Positions 17,568 to 26,802 are shown, counted from the stretch's first letter. The stretch: 64,000 nt of DNA from Aliihoeflea sp. 40Bstr573 (GCF_024105655.1 NZ_JAAAMH010000005.1:206836-270835); one strand, 5' to 3'. Program-made: numbers and translations. Notes: generated by a model from the sequence alone, not told the origin.

Positions 17568-18497
17568 TCAGAGCGCCTTTTCGAGCTCCGGAAGCACGGT
17601 GAAGAGATCGCCGACGAGGCCGTAATCGGCGACCTGGAAAATCGGCGCTTCCTCGTCCTTGTTGATGGCGACGATGACTTTCGAGTCCTTCATGCCGGCA
17701 AGATGCTGGATCGCGCCGGAAATGCCGGCTGCGATGTAGAGCTCGGGGGCGACGACCTTGCCGGTCTGGCCGACCTGCCAGTCGTTCGGTGCGTAGCCGG
17801 CGTCGACGGCCGCGCGGCTTGCGCCGACGGCAGCGCCGAGCTTGTCGGCGATCGGCAGCATGACCTCCTCGAACTTCTCCTTCGAGCCCAGCGCGCGTCC
17901 GCCCGAGATGATGATCTTCGCCGAGGTCAGTTCGGGGCGATCGGACGCAGCGATGCGGTTTTCGACGAAGGTCGAAAGGCCCGGATTGTCGGCGGCCGAA
18001 ACGCTTTCCACCGAAGCCGAACCGCCTTCGCCGGCGGCCTGGAAGGAGGCGGTGCGAACGGTGATCACGCGCTTGGCGTCAGTCGACTGCACGGTCTGGA
18101 TCGCGTTGCCGGCATAGATCGGGCGCTTGAACGTATCGGCGGAGACGACCTCGACGATGTCGGAAAGCTGCATCACGTCGAGGAGGGCGGCGACGCGCGG
18201 CATCACGTTCTTGGCCATGGTGGTGGCCGGCGCGATGATCGTGTCGTAGCCGTCGGCTAGCTTGACGATAAGGGCGGCGAGCGGCTCGGCAAGGCGCTCG
18301 GCGAGCTCGTCGGCCTCGGCCAGCAGAACCTTGCGCACGCCGGCCAGCTTGCCGGCGGCATCGGCCGCAGCCTGCGCGCCCTTGCCCGCCACCAGCACGT
18401 CGACGTCGCCGCCGATCTGGGAAGCTGCCGAGAGCGCCTTGACGGTCTGGTCCGACAGGGTCGCGTTGTCGTGTTCGGCAATCAGAAGAATAGCCAT
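17568..18497 (-). CDS. etfA: Electron transfer flavoprotein subunit alpha
   Basis: 309 aa. The C-terminal FAD-binding signature [19 protein letters not shown] is at about 250-270 and [20 protein letters not shown] follows. It pairs with EtfB and passes electrons from acyl-CoA and other dehydrogenases to ETF:quinone oxidoreductase. It starts 25 bases after etfB with AAGGAAC as ribosome site. Confidence 0.96.
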   Translation of the reverse strand: MAILLIAEHDNATLSDQTVKALSAASQIGGDVDVLVAGKGAQAAADAAGKLAGVRKVLLAEADELAERLAEPLAALIVKLADGYDTIIAPATTMAKNVMPRVAALLDVMQLSDIVEVVSADTFKRPIYAGNAIQTVQSTDAKRVITVRTASFQAAGEGGSASVESVSAADNPGLSTFVENRIAASDRPELTSAKIIISGGRALGSKEKFEEVMLPIADKLGAAVGASRAAVDAGYAPNDWQVGQTGKVVAPELYIAAGISGAIQHLAGMKDSKVIVAINKDEEAPIFQVADYGLVGDLFTVLPELEKAL

Positions 18498-18522
18498 GTT
18501 GTCTGTTCCTTTTGCCTTGAAA

Positions 18523-19269
18523 TTACAGAACGCCGGCGGACTTGAGGCTCGCCACCAGTTCGGCGACGTCCTTGACCTTGACGCCCGCCTTGCGGCCGGC
18601 CGGCTCCTCGGTCTTCAAGACCTTCAGATGCTGCTTGACTTCCACGCCGTAATCGGCGGCGGACTTCTCGTCGAGCGGCTTCTTCTTGGCCTTCATGATG
18701 TTCGGCAGCGAAGCATAGCGCGGCTGGTTGAGGCGAAGATCGGTGGTCACGATTGCCGGCATCTTGGCCTCGATCGTCTGCAGGCCGCCATCGACCTCGC
18801 GCGTGACCTTGGCTTTGTCGCCCTCGATCTCGATCTTGGAGGCGAAGGTCGCCTGGCTCCAGCCGAGCAGGGCGGCGAGCATCTGGCCGGTCTGGTTGGC
18901 GTCGTCGTCGATCGCCTGCTTGCCCAGGATGACGAGGCCAGGATTTTCCTCTCCCACGACGCCCTTCAGGATCTTGGCGACGGTCAGCGGTTCGGTGGTC
19001 TCGTCGACCTTGACGAGGATCGCACGGTCGGCGCCCATCGCAAGGGCGGTGCGCAGCGTTTCCTGGGCCTGCTGCGGTCCGATCGAGACGACGACGATCT
19101 CTTCGGCCTTGCCGGCTTCCTTGAGACGGATCGCCTCTTCGACGGCGATTTCGTCAAACGGGTTCATCGACATCTTCACATTGGCGAGGTCGACGCCCGA
19201 GCCGTCCGCCTTGACGCGGATCTTGACGTTGTAATCCACCACCCGCTTGACGGGGACCAGAACTTTCAT
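18523..19269 (-). CDS. etfB: Electron transfer flavoprotein subunit beta
   Basis: 248 aa from ATG 19269 ([19 protein letters not shown]). The EtfB signature [17 protein letters not shown] segment ([17 protein letters not shown]) and the AMP-site [13 protein letters not shown] are present. It forms the heterodimer with EtfA. The open frame extends 32 codons upstream without similarity. A short perfect inverted repeat lies 22 bases before the start. Confidence 0.96.
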   Translation of the reverse strand: MKVLVPVKRVVDYNVKIRVKADGSGVDLANVKMSMNPFDEIAVEEAIRLKEAGKAEEIVVVSIGPQQAQETLRTALAMGADRAILVKVDETTEPLTVAKILKGVVGEENPGLVILGKQAIDDDANQTGQMLAALLGWSQATFASKIEIEGDKAKVTREVDGGLQTIEAKMPAIVTTDLRLNQPRYASLPNIMKAKKKPLDEKSAADYGVEVKQHLKVLKTEEPAGRKAGVKVKDVAELVASLKSAGVL

Positions 19270-19290
19270 TCGCTTGAGACCTTTCCCTTG

Positions 19291-19307
19291 GATGCAGCGT
19301 CTGCATC
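19291..19307. promoter_or_regulatory. Inverted repeat upstream of etfB
   Basis: Perfect palindrome GATGCAG-CGT-CTGCATC, 22 bases before the etfB ATG. Could be an operator or a leader hairpin; no regulator is identified. Confidence 0.35.
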
Positions 19308-19436
19308 TAACAATGTGCACGGCTCGGCACTTGTCAGAAATCGACATTCCGGGGCTGCCCGGCACAATCGCGGCGGACCGTAGTTTGTGGCGGAATGAGC
19401 GTCAATAGCGCGCTCGGCCCTCAAAACGGTTGAATT

Positions 19437-20195
19437 TCACTGGTCCCAGGGACCGCGTGGCCGCGCCGGATCGCCGGCAACCGGCGCGACGATCGCCGCT
19501 TGCGGCGTGACGATCCGGCGGTCGAGCAGCGGCACCTCCGGTCGTTTCAGCGCGACCAGCAGGACGGCGCCGGCGAGGATGCCGCCGATATGGGCGGCCC
19601 AGGAAATCTGGTCCTCCCCTGCCAGCGCGAACATGATGAACTGGAACCCGATCCACAGCGCCAGGACGATCCAGGCGGGGATGCGCAAGGGAAGCCGGCC
19701 GAAAGCCAGCACCCAGATCTTCACGCGCGGGTGGAGCAGGAGGTAGGCCGAGACGATGCCGGCGACGGCACCCGAGGCGCCGATCAGCGGAACTTCCGAA
19801 AGGGGCGCCATCATTCCATGGAACCACGCGCCGGCGACCGCGCAAAGAAGGTAGAAGGCGAGGAATTTCCAATGTCCCATAGCGTCCTCGACATTGTCGC
19901 CGAAGACCCAGAGGAACAGCATGTTGCCGCCAAGATGCAGAAGATCGCCATGCAGGAAGGCGTAGGTGACGTAGGACGCCTTGCCGGGAAGAATGGCGAG
20001 TTCAGGCGGCAGTTCGACATGGTCGAAGGCAACGGAGGGAATGTAGCCGTAGGAATAGGCAGCGGCCTGCGTCGCCTCCCACCCGCCGGCCACGCTCCAG
20101 AAATAGACAATGACGTTCACCGCGATCAGGCCGACCGTGACATACTGCGCCTTGATGAAACGGAGGCGGTTGGCGTCGTGGAGCGGAATGAACAT
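19437..20195 (-). CDS. Rhomboid family intramembrane serine protease
   Basis: 252 aa with six predicted transmembrane helices. Catalytic Ser in GASGAVAGIVSAYLLLHP and catalytic His in WAAHIGGILAG; the loop-1 segment after the first helix contains the conserved HGDLLHLGGNMLFLW. It should cleave membrane proteins within the bilayer. It follows the adenosyltransferase gene by six bases, so probably same operon. Substrates unknown. Confidence 0.92.
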   Translation of the reverse strand: MFIPLHDANRLRFIKAQYVTVGLIAVNVIVYFWSVAGGWEATQAAAYSYGYIPSVAFDHVELPPELAILPGKASYVTYAFLHGDLLHLGGNMLFLWVFGDNVEDAMGHWKFLAFYLLCAVAGAWFHGMMAPLSEVPLIGASGAVAGIVSAYLLLHPRVKIWVLAFGRLPLRIPAWIVLALWIGFQFIMFALAGEDQISWAAHIGGILAGAVLLVALKRPEVPLLDRRIVTPQAAIVAPVAGDPARPRGPWDQ

Positions 20196-20201
20196 GCGTC
20201 G

Positions 20202-20783
20202 TCAGCGGTTCTGTCCGGGCACCCACAGGACGTCGGCTCGGCCGTCGTCGTTGACGGCGCGGGCGGCCACGAAGAGGAAGTCGGAAACGCGATTGATGTA
20301 GCGTATCGCGTCGGCGCCGACGATCTCGCCCTCCACCCGCGACAGTTCCACCATCATCCGTTCGGCGCGGCGCGTGACAGTGCGCGCAAGGTGAAGCGCG
20401 GCCGCGGCGGGCGAGCCGCCCGGCAGGACGAACGTGCGCAGCGGCTCGAGGCGCTTGTTCAGGACGTCGATATCGGCTTCGACGCGCGCGACCTGCGACG
20501 CGACGATACGCAGCGGCTCGTAGGGCAGGGGCTTGCCGGTGTCGGGCGCGGCCAGATCGGCGCCGAGGTCGAACATGTCGTTCTGGATGCGCACGAGCAT
20601 GGCGTCGATTTCGCGATGGGCGGTCTCGGTGTGGACGCGCGCCATGCCGATGCAGGCATTGGCCTCGTCCACCGTGCCGTAGGAGGCGACGCGCAGGTCG
20701 TATTTTGGCCGACGCTCCCCCGAACCCAATGCCGTCGTGCCGTCATCGCCGGTGCGGGTATAGATGCGGTTCAAGATGACCAA
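20202..20783 (-). CDS. Cob(I)yrinic acid a,c-diamide adenosyltransferase, PduO type
   Basis: 193 aa. N-terminal ATP-binding motif YTRTGDDGTTALGSGERRPK and the later segments FVLPGGSPAAAALHLARTVTRRAER and YINRVSDFLFVAAR define PduO-type adenosyltransferases. It converts cob(I)alamin and ATP to adenosylcobalamin, the cofactor of mutases such as methylmalonyl-CoA mutase. The start is TTG 20783 preceded by GGAGG, three bases from the previous stop. Located in an operon with a two-helix protein and rhomboid. Confidence 0.93.
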   Translation of the reverse strand: MVILNRIYTRTGDDGTTALGSGERRPKYDLRVASYGTVDEANACIGMARVHTETAHREIDAMLVRIQNDMFDLGADLAAPDTGKPLPYEPLRIVASQVARVEADIDVLNKRLEPLRTFVLPGGSPAAAALHLARTVTRRAERMMVELSRVEGEIVGADAIRYINRVSDFLFVAARAVNDDGRADVLWVPGQNR

Positions 20784-20784
20784 G

Positions 20785-20985
20785 TCAGCCTCCGGACTGG
20801 CGGGAGAAATAGAGCGCCAGCATGACGAAGACGAGCGCCAGGAACTGCAGGACGACGCGCGCCTGCATCAGCTTGTTGGACGTGTTGCCGGAGCCGCCGC
20901 GCATCATGTTGATCAGGCCGCGCACAAGAACGAAGGCGACCGCGACCATGAACAGGACGGCAATGACGTTGAAGACGGTGGACAT
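20785..20985 (-). CDS. Twin transmembrane (HIG1-like) small protein
   Basis: 66 aa with two hydrophobic helices joined by a short basic loop (RGLINMMRGGSGNTSNKLMQARV), resembling the hypoxia-induced-protein (HIG_1_N) fold that in alphaproteobacteria occurs next to PduO adenosyltransferase. In mitochondria HIG1 proteins bind respiratory complexes; a link here is speculation. ATG 20985 is chosen because the upstream 20 codons lack hydrophobic pattern. First gene of the three-gene operon. Confidence 0.78.
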   Translation of the reverse strand: MSTVFNVIAVLFMVAVAFVLVRGLINMMRGGSGNTSNKLMQARVVLQFLALVFVMLALYFSRQSGG

Positions 20986-21220
20986 CTGAATTCCCGATTT
21001 GGAAAGAAAAGCGCCGCAAGACGTTGAGGAATGCGCGGCGCGCATTTGGACATGAGGTTGGCATGCATTATGGAGCGCAGCCGTGCAATCTTCCAGTGGC
21101 GGCGGCCGATTGCCTCACGGCTATCGAGTTTCGGGCAAGCCGGCCGCTCTAGAAGTGAAACCGGAAGTTGGCTGAAACCGTATCGTCAACTGATCTGGAA
21201 CAACGTTTCGAGGCTCGGGA

Positions 21221-22102
21221 TTGGTCGATGTCTTTGCTGGTCCGACGATGATCCGACAGGTTGTCGCGACGAAGCGGGTGCTGGGTGACGCACTCGGGCA
21301 TTTCAACAATGACGACGGCTGGGCGATGGCGAGCCATCTGGCCCTGTCGGCGCTGCTGGCGTTGTTTCCGTTCCTGATCTTCGCCACGTCGCTCGCCAGC
21401 TTCCTCGGTGCCAAGGCGTTTGCGGACACCGCCGTCCATCTCGTCTTCGACACCTGGCCGGATGAAATCGCTTCCCCGATCGCCTATGAGGTGACCAGCG
21501 TGCTCACCGTCCAGCGCGGCGATTTCCTTACTCTCGGCGTCATCATCGCTGCCTTCTTCGCGTCCAACGGCATCGAGGCCTTGCGCGTCTCGCTCAATCG
21601 CGCCTACCGGGTCAGCGAAACGCGGTCGATCTTCACGTTGCGGCTGCAGAGCCTCGCCTTCGTCTTCATCGCGACGGTCGGATTCGTCGTCGTCTCGGCG
21701 CTGCTCGTCGTCGCGCCGCTGATCGCAGACCTTGCCCAGGAGCATGTCCCCTGGCTTGAGCCCTATATGGGCACCATCACGATCTGGCGATTCGTTGTTG
21801 CGTCACTGGTCATCGTGACTGGTCTGGTCGCCGTGCATTTCTGGCTGCCGGCCGGCAAACGGCGCTTCGTCGACATCGTGCCCGGCATCATCTTCACGCT
21901 GATCGGCTGGGTGATCGGGTCGACGGCATTTGCGAACTACCTGTCGCAATTCTCGTCCTATGCCACGACCTATGCGGGCCTTGCCTCGATCATGATCGCG
22001 CTGGTGTTCCTTTACATCGTCTCGGTGATCTTCATCATGGGCGGCGAGCTCAATGCCGCGATGAAGCGCTATTTCGAGGCCCGCGCGCGCGTTCCGGGCT
22101 GA
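21221..22102 (+). CDS. YihY/virulence factor BrkB family membrane protein
   Basis: 293 aa with about six transmembrane helices. The family segments DGWAMASHLALSALLALFPF, TLGVIIAAFFASNGIEALR and YATTYAGLASIMIALVFLYIVS are present. I favour TTG 21221 (GAGG seven bases before) over the in-frame ATG 21248, which has no ribosome site. Not an RNase despite an old RNase BN label. Function unknown, possibly transport. Its end overlaps the convergent EamA gene by 34 bases. Confidence 0.88.
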   Translation: MVDVFAGPTMIRQVVATKRVLGDALGHFNNDDGWAMASHLALSALLALFPFLIFATSLASFLGAKAFADTAVHLVFDTWPDEIASPIAYEVTSVLTVQRGDFLTLGVIIAAFFASNGIEALRVSLNRAYRVSETRSIFTLRLQSLAFVFIATVGFVVVSALLVVAPLIADLAQEHVPWLEPYMGTITIWRFVVASLVIVTGLVAVHFWLPAGKRRFVDIVPGIIFTLIGWVIGSTAFANYLSQFSSYATTYAGLASIMIALVFLYIVSVIFIMGGELNAAMKRYFEARARVPG

Positions 22103-22962
22103 GCCCTTCTCGTCGCCACGGCCACACCGATGGTCGTCAGCACCATGCCGCCGATCTGCAGCGCGTTGAGCGTCTCGCCAAACAGCACCCAGGCGATGAG
22201 CGCCGTCACGGACGGCACGAGGTAGAAGAGCGACGACACCTTCGCCACCTCGCCCTCGCGGATGAGATACATCAGCAGGAAAATCGCGCCAACCGAAAGG
22301 ACCAGCACCAGCCAGGCCATGGCGAAGACCAGATCGCCGGTGAGGCGATAGGTCTGCGTTTCGAATGCGAAGGTCGCGACGAGCATCAGCGCGGCGCCGC
22401 CGACATATTGCCAGATCGTACCGACGACGAGATCCCCGCTCGCCACGAAACGCTTTTGCCAAACCGTTCCGGCACTGATCGCAAGCATGGCGACGAATGC
22501 TGAAACGAGCGTCGCCGCCGTCACGCCGCCGAGCGCGCCGAGCTTGGGCGCAAGCACGATGGCGACGCCGGCAACGCCGAGCGCCATGCCTGCCCAGTGT
22601 CTGCCCGTTAGCCGTTCACTCAGGAACGCTGCCGCCATCATCGCGGTTGCGAGCGGTTGCAGGCCGACGATCAGTGCCGAAAGTCCCGCCGGCATGCCGT
22701 TGTGGATCGCCCAGAAGACACCGCCCAGATAGACGCCGTGGATCAGCGCGCCAGCAATCATTGCGTGCGCCGCCTGCCGGCGATCCATCGCGCGCCAGCG
22801 GATGGCGATGAGCAACAGCCCCAGGAGAGCGATCGTCAGGGCGAAGCGGACCGCGAGGAAGACGAAGGGCTCGGCCCACGGCATCGCATAACGCGCGCCG
22901 ATGAAGCCAGTTGACCAGAGCAGTACGAAGACGATTGGGACGAGGCGGATCAGGAGCGGCAT
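22069..22962 (-). CDS. DMT superfamily transporter (EamA family)
   Basis: 297 aa, ten predicted helices in two EamA repeats (about 8-140 and 150-285); the first has WSTGFIGARYAMPWAEP, a typical EamA start. Inner-membrane metabolite exporter or importer; substrate not predictable. No clear ribosome site before ATG 22962. Tail-to-tail overlap with the BrkB gene. Confidence 0.88.
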   Translation of the reverse strand: MPLLIRLVPIVFVLLWSTGFIGARYAMPWAEPFVFLAVRFALTIALLGLLLIAIRWRAMDRRQAAHAMIAGALIHGVYLGGVFWAIHNGMPAGLSALIVGLQPLATAMMAAAFLSERLTGRHWAGMALGVAGVAIVLAPKLGALGGVTAATLVSAFVAMLAISAGTVWQKRFVASGDLVVGTIWQYVGGAALMLVATFAFETQTYRLTGDLVFAMAWLVLVLSVGAIFLLMYLIREGEVAKVSSLFYLVPSVTALIAWVLFGETLNALQIGGMVLTTIGVAVATRRAQPGTRARASK

Positions 22963-23107
22963 TAAAACTCGCGCGGTTCTTGTGCAGTCGCTCTAATTGC
23001 GTTGCGATGCGCAAGCAATTCGAAAGAATTGAAGCGCACTCTTATGTTCGATGCGGGTGAATGCAGACGGGGCGCATCCTTGACCCTTGGAGGGAAAGGA
23101 TAATCGC

Positions 23108-23401
23108 ATGCTTTGGAATCTGAGTTTCATCTGGCTGTGCATGGCGGTGGCATCGGTTGCGATCCTGTCGTTTCTGCTCGGGCTTTGCATGGACGCGATC
23201 ATGGGCCCCGACGGCTTCGGGCCGATCGGCAATACGGTCGTGCTCATCGCCGGCTTCTTCCTGACGATCGCGCTCTACAACCATGTCGGTCATAAGTTCG
23301 TCGATCTGCGGATCGCGACGACCCATGGGCTCGGGGGCGCATTCGTGACGGTGGCGCTTCTGGCGGGACTGAAGGCGATCGGGAGCCGGATGCGGCTCTA
23401 G
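23108..23401 (+). CDS. Small membrane protein of unknown function
   Basis: 97 aa with three hydrophobic segments (about 5-28, 38-58 and 74-90). ATG 23108 has GGAGGGAAAGG upstream. No recognised family; compositional signs are those of a real gene (strong ribosome site, GC-rich third positions). It ends four bases inside the convergent gluQRS gene. Confidence 0.65.
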   Translation: MLWNLSFIWLCMAVASVAILSFLLGLCMDAIMGPDGFGPIGNTVVLIAGFFLTIALYNHVGHKFVDLRIATTHGLGGAFVTVALLAGLKAIGSRMRL

Positions 23402-24273
23402 AGCCCGACCATCCGCCGGATGTCGTTCGGGGTCAGGCCAGCCGTGCGCAGGGCTTCGAGCCCGGTGTCGCCGCGGCTCTTGGACAATTTGCGTCCATCC
23501 TCGCCCAGGATGAGATCATGATGCAGATAGACCGGCGGCGACAAGCCGAGCAGTTCCTGCAACAGCCGCTGGCCCGACGTCGCATGGAAAAGATCGCGTC
23601 CGCGCACGACATGGGTGACGTCCTGGATCGCGTCGTCGACGACGACCGATAGTTGGTAGCTCGTCGGCACGTCCTTGCGCGCGACGATGAAATCGCCCCA
23701 GACGCGCGGATCAGCCGATATCAGGCCGGTCTCGCCTTGCGGGCCCGAGCCCTGCTCCTGCCAGTCGAGCTTGCCCGAAACGCGCTCCATCGCCGCGTCG
23801 ATGTCGAGCCGCCATGCAAAAGGCGCGCCCGCCTCGATGCGCGCGCGGCGCTCGTCTTCCGGCAATTCGCGCTCGATCGTCGGATAGAGCGGCGCGCCGT
23901 CCGGATCGCGCGGCCAGTCCGCCCCTCGCGCTTCCTCCTCGGCGATGACAGCGCGGACGTCGCCGCGCGACAGGAACGCGGGATAGACGAGTTCGGCCTC
24001 GACAAGGCGGTCGAGCGCCTCCCGGTAGTCGTCGAGATGGCCGGACTGGCGGCGCACCGGTTCCTCCCACTCGAGCCCCAGCCATTCGAGATCGTCGAGG
24101 ATCGCGCGCTCGAACCGCGGCCGGCAGCGCTCGCGATCGATGTCCTCGATCCGCAGCAGGAAACGGCCGCCAACCTGTCGCGCCAGATCGTGGTTCAAGA
24201 GCGCGGAATAAGCGTGGCCGAGATGGAGCGGGCCATTGGGGCTCGGCGCGAAGCGGAAGACGGGTTGCGACAT
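23398..24273 (-). CDS. gluQRS: Glutamyl-Q tRNA(Asp) synthetase
   Basis: 291 aa, a truncated GluRS lacking the anticodon-binding domain. Class I motifs are RFAPSPNGPLHLGHA (HIGH) near the N-terminus and KLSKSRGDTG (KMSKS). It attaches glutamate to queuosine in tRNA-Asp. Oddity: the zinc-binding cysteines of E. coli GluQRS, expected soon after the VYP segment, are absent (LVYPAFLSRGDV). The fold and catalytic parts are otherwise complete. Some similar proteins are simply annotated GluRS family. Confidence 0.9.
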   Translation of the reverse strand: MSQPVFRFAPSPNGPLHLGHAYSALLNHDLARQVGGRFLLRIEDIDRERCRPRFERAILDDLEWLGLEWEEPVRRQSGHLDDYREALDRLVEAELVYPAFLSRGDVRAVIAEEEARGADWPRDPDGAPLYPTIERELPEDERRARIEAGAPFAWRLDIDAAMERVSGKLDWQEQGSGPQGETGLISADPRVWGDFIVARKDVPTSYQLSVVVDDAIQDVTHVVRGRDLFHATSGQRLLQELLGLSPPVYLHHDLILGEDGRKLSKSRGDTGLEALRTAGLTPNDIRRMVGL

Positions 24274-24343
24274 TGACAGGTGAAGAGCGTTGCAGGGTTG
24301 ATCGTGCGATTGCTACGCTGGATCGGTGAGGAGGACAAATGCC

Positions 24344-25024
24344 ATGCGCCGTATCGACACGCCGGACGACATCGCCGAGGGGCTGAGCGCGCTTGTCGCC
24401 GCAGATCCGCGCCTGGCGGACGTCATCCAGACCGCCGAAGAGGTGACGCTTCGGCGCAGTGAGCCGGGTTTCGCCAGCCTCGTCTCCATCATCGTGTCGC
24501 AACAGGTGTCGCGCGCCAGCGCGCAGGCGATGATGCGCAGGCTTACCGCGCTCGCCGACCCGCTGACACCACACGCTGTCGCCATGGGCGGGCCGGACAT
24601 GCTGCGCGAGGCCGGTATCTCGCGGCCGAAGCAGCGCGCGATCCTGGCGCTTGCCGAAGCGCTGGACGCCAGGACCATCGACCTCGAAGCACTGTGCCTG
24701 CTTGATGCCGAGGAGGCGATCGGCCATCTGACGGTGCTGCCGGGCATCGGTCCGTGGACGGCGCAGATCTATCTTCTCTTCTCCGCCGGCCATCCCGACA
24801 TCTTCCCGGTCAAGGACGTCGCGCTGCAGAATGCCGTCGGGCGCGCCTTCGCCATGGACGTGCGGCCGAGCGAGCGCGAGCTGCACGCTATCGCCGCAGC
24901 ATGGAGCCCGTGGCGCGGGGTCGCGGCGCGGCTGTTCTGGGCCTATCACCATGCCACGATCGGGCGGAGTGCCGCGCCGATGCTGACGCCCGCCGACGCC
25001 GACCCGCAAACGCGCTTGGGATAA
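24344..25024 (+). CDS. DNA-3-methyladenine glycosylase II (AlkA-like)
   Basis: 226 aa. Helix-hairpin-helix motif VLPGIGPWTAQIYLLF followed by the catalytic Asp in FPVKDVALQNAVGRAF, the arrangement of HhH-GPD base-excision glycosylases; the QQVSRASAQAMMRRL segment is also typical. Removes alkylated purines from DNA. ATG 24344 has AGGAGG nine bases upstream; the frame is open from a GTG at 24326. Lacks the N-terminal domain of E. coli AlkA, as do most alphaproteobacterial forms. Confidence 0.9.
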   Translation: MRRIDTPDDIAEGLSALVAADPRLADVIQTAEEVTLRRSEPGFASLVSIIVSQQVSRASAQAMMRRLTALADPLTPHAVAMGGPDMLREAGISRPKQRAILALAEALDARTIDLEALCLLDAEEAIGHLTVLPGIGPWTAQIYLLFSAGHPDIFPVKDVALQNAVGRAFAMDVRPSERELHAIAAAWSPWRGVAARLFWAYHHATIGRSAAPMLTPADADPQTRLG

Positions 25025-25117
25025 GCGACGCAGCGTCAACAAGTCGCTTCACATCCCTGTCACGTCGGGCTTACATTGTCGGCGAAGGATCGCTGTCGAC
25101 TCGAAGGAGATCAGGTC

Positions 25118-25675
25118 TTGACGGTTGCCGTCTCGCCGGATGGCTTGCCTGCACTGGTGCTGAATGCGGACTACCGCCCGCTCAGCTATTACCCCTTGTC
25201 GCTCTGGTCCTGGCAGGATGCGATCAAGGCCGTCTTCCTCGACCGCGTGAATATCGTGGCCGAATACGAGCACGCCGTATCCTCGCCCACCTTCAGCATG
25301 AAGCTGCCGAGCGTGGTGTGCCTCAAGAGCTACGTGAAGCCTTCGCGCCACCCCGCCTTCACTCGCTTCAACGTCTTCCTGCGCGACCGTTTCCAGTGTC
25401 AGTATTGCGGCACGCACGAGGACCTGACCTTCGACCACGTCACGCCGCGTCGCTGCGGCGGCGCCACAACCTGGGAAAACGTCGTCGCGGCCTGTTCGCC
25501 GTGCAATCTGAGGAAAGGCGGCATGCTGCCGAGCCAGGCCCGGATGTGGCCGCGGCAAAAGCCCTACCAGCCGACCGTTCACGACCTGCACAATAACGGC
25601 CGGCTCTTCCCGCCCAACTATCTGCACGAAAGCTGGATCGACTATCTCTACTGGGATGTCGAGCTGGAGCCCTGA
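25118..25675 (+). CDS. HNH endonuclease family protein
   Basis: 185 aa. C-terminal HNH motif with zinc cysteines: CQYCG, then TFDHVTPRRCGG, then ACSPCNLRKGG, matching HNH of the McrA-like type common in bacteria. The N-terminal half (LVLNADYRPLSYYPLSLWSW) is conserved in this stand-alone family. Start is TTG 25118, with AAGGAG eight bases before; no ATG is available. Biological role unknown; not linked to a restriction or phage module here. Confidence 0.88.
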   Translation: MTVAVSPDGLPALVLNADYRPLSYYPLSLWSWQDAIKAVFLDRVNIVAEYEHAVSSPTFSMKLPSVVCLKSYVKPSRHPAFTRFNVFLRDRFQCQYCGTHEDLTFDHVTPRRCGGATTWENVVAACSPCNLRKGGMLPSQARMWPRQKPYQPTVHDLHNNGRLFPPNYLHESWIDYLYWDVELEP

Positions 25676-25702
25676 CGGACGACTTTTCGAGCCATTGCGC
25701 GG

Positions 25703-26209
25703 CTACGCTTTCCTGAACGCGGCAACGTAGCCGATCGCGGCGAGGACGAAACTCGCCACCGCGTTCCATCCTGCGAAGGACAGGCCGAGGAAGCGGCCCG
25801 CCGCCTGGTCGCAGGAGGGCGGGATGACGCTGTTTAGCGAATCGAGCAGGCTGCCGCCGCTTGGCGCGGGCGCCACGACGCCGCAATCGGACGGCCCCAG
25901 CCACCAGCCCCATTCGACGCCGGCATGGAAGACGCCGAGATATAGGCTCCAGGTCATCAACAGTGCGCCGGCGAGCAGGATGCCTCGAACGAGGATGGGC
26001 GGCGCCTTGGCAAAGGCTGCGATAAGCCCCGCGATCATGACCGGAGCGCCGATATAATAGGGCGTGCGCTGTTCCAGGCACAGCTTGCAGGGGATGTAGC
26101 CGGCCAGGTGTTGAAATCCGAGCGCGGTCCCGACCGTTACGGTCATGCCGACCGCCAGAACCGCGAGCGCGCCCTGTTGCAAACGTCCGATCGGGTCGGT
26201 CAGAGCCAT
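25703..26209 (-). CDS. dsbB: Disulfide bond formation protein DsbB family
   Basis: 168 aa, four transmembrane helices. First periplasmic loop carries CKLC (residues about 41-44, YIPCKLCLEQRTPYY), and the second holds single Cys residues at SDCGVV and PSCDQA, so both redox pairs needed to reoxidise DsbA and pass electrons to quinone are present. ATG 26209 gives the first helix. It follows a YqaA-type gene by 11 bases; no dsbA is in the window. Confidence 0.9.
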   Translation of the reverse strand: MALTDPIGRLQQGALAVLAVGMTVTVGTALGFQHLAGYIPCKLCLEQRTPYYIGAPVMIAGLIAAFAKAPPILVRGILLAGALLMTWSLYLGVFHAGVEWGWWLGPSDCGVVAPAPSGGSLLDSLNSVIPPSCDQAAGRFLGLSFAGWNAVASFVLAAIGYVAAFRKA

Positions 26210-26220
26210 GTTGCGTCCTC

Positions 26221-26802
26221 TTAGAACATATAGCGCACGGCGACGAAGCCGCCGATCAGCAGAACCACGAATGCGGTGAACAAAAGGCCGAGATGCCTTT
26301 CGATGAAGAGGCGGATCGGCTCGCCGATGCGATAGAGCAGCCAGGCAACGAGGAAGAAGCGCAGGCCGCGTCCGATGATCGAGACGACGATGAAGATTGC
26401 AAGGTTGAAACCGGTGGCGCCGGAAAAGATCGTCAGAACCTTGTAGGGGAAGGGCGTGACCGCGCCGAAGAGGATGCCCCAGGCGCCCCATTCATTGTAC
26501 CAGTTCGCCATCTGATCGAAGGCGTCTTCCTTGCCGTAGAAAGCGAGGATCGGCCTGCCGACTGCCTCGAACAGCCAGGCGCCGATGGCGTAGCCCAGAA
26601 GTGCGCCCAGCACGGATGCGATGGTGCAGATCAGCGCATAGCGCAGCCAGCGGCGGCGCTCGGCGAGCACCATGGGGATGAGGATCGTATCCGGCGGGAT
26701 CGGAAAGAACGAGCTTTCGATGAAGGAGACGCCGCCGAGCGCCCGTTCGGCATGGCGCGTGCGCGCCAGCGACATGGTCCAGTCGTAGAGCTTTCGAAGC
26801 AT
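26221..26802 (-). CDS. YqaA/DedA-type SNARE-associated membrane protein
   Basis: 193 aa, about five hydrophobic segments with SFIESSFFPIPPDTILIPM (entry motif of VTT/DedA proteins) and FGAVTPFPYKVLTIFSG. DedA-family proteins translocate lipids such as undecaprenyl phosphate or phosphatidylethanolamine; YqaA proteins are less studied. ATG 26802 (MLRKLYDW) chosen over ATG 26814 because GAGGGG precedes it. Operon with dsbB. Confidence 0.86.
   Translation of the reverse strand: MLRKLYDWTMSLARTRHAERALGGVSFIESSFFPIPPDTILIPMVLAERRRWLRYALICTIASVLGALLGYAIGAWLFEAVGRPILAFYGKEDAFDQMANWYNEWGAWGILFGAVTPFPYKVLTIFSGATGFNLAIFIVVSIIGRGLRFFLVAWLLYRIGEPIRLFIERHLGLLFTAFVVLLIGGFVAVRYMF

Noticed and set aside
20986..21220. 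Cobalamin riboswitch before the PduO operon
   Set aside because: GCCACTG occurs once on the minus strand, but no B12 box (AGxCxGxAGACCTGCC-like) and no further riboswitch core follows.
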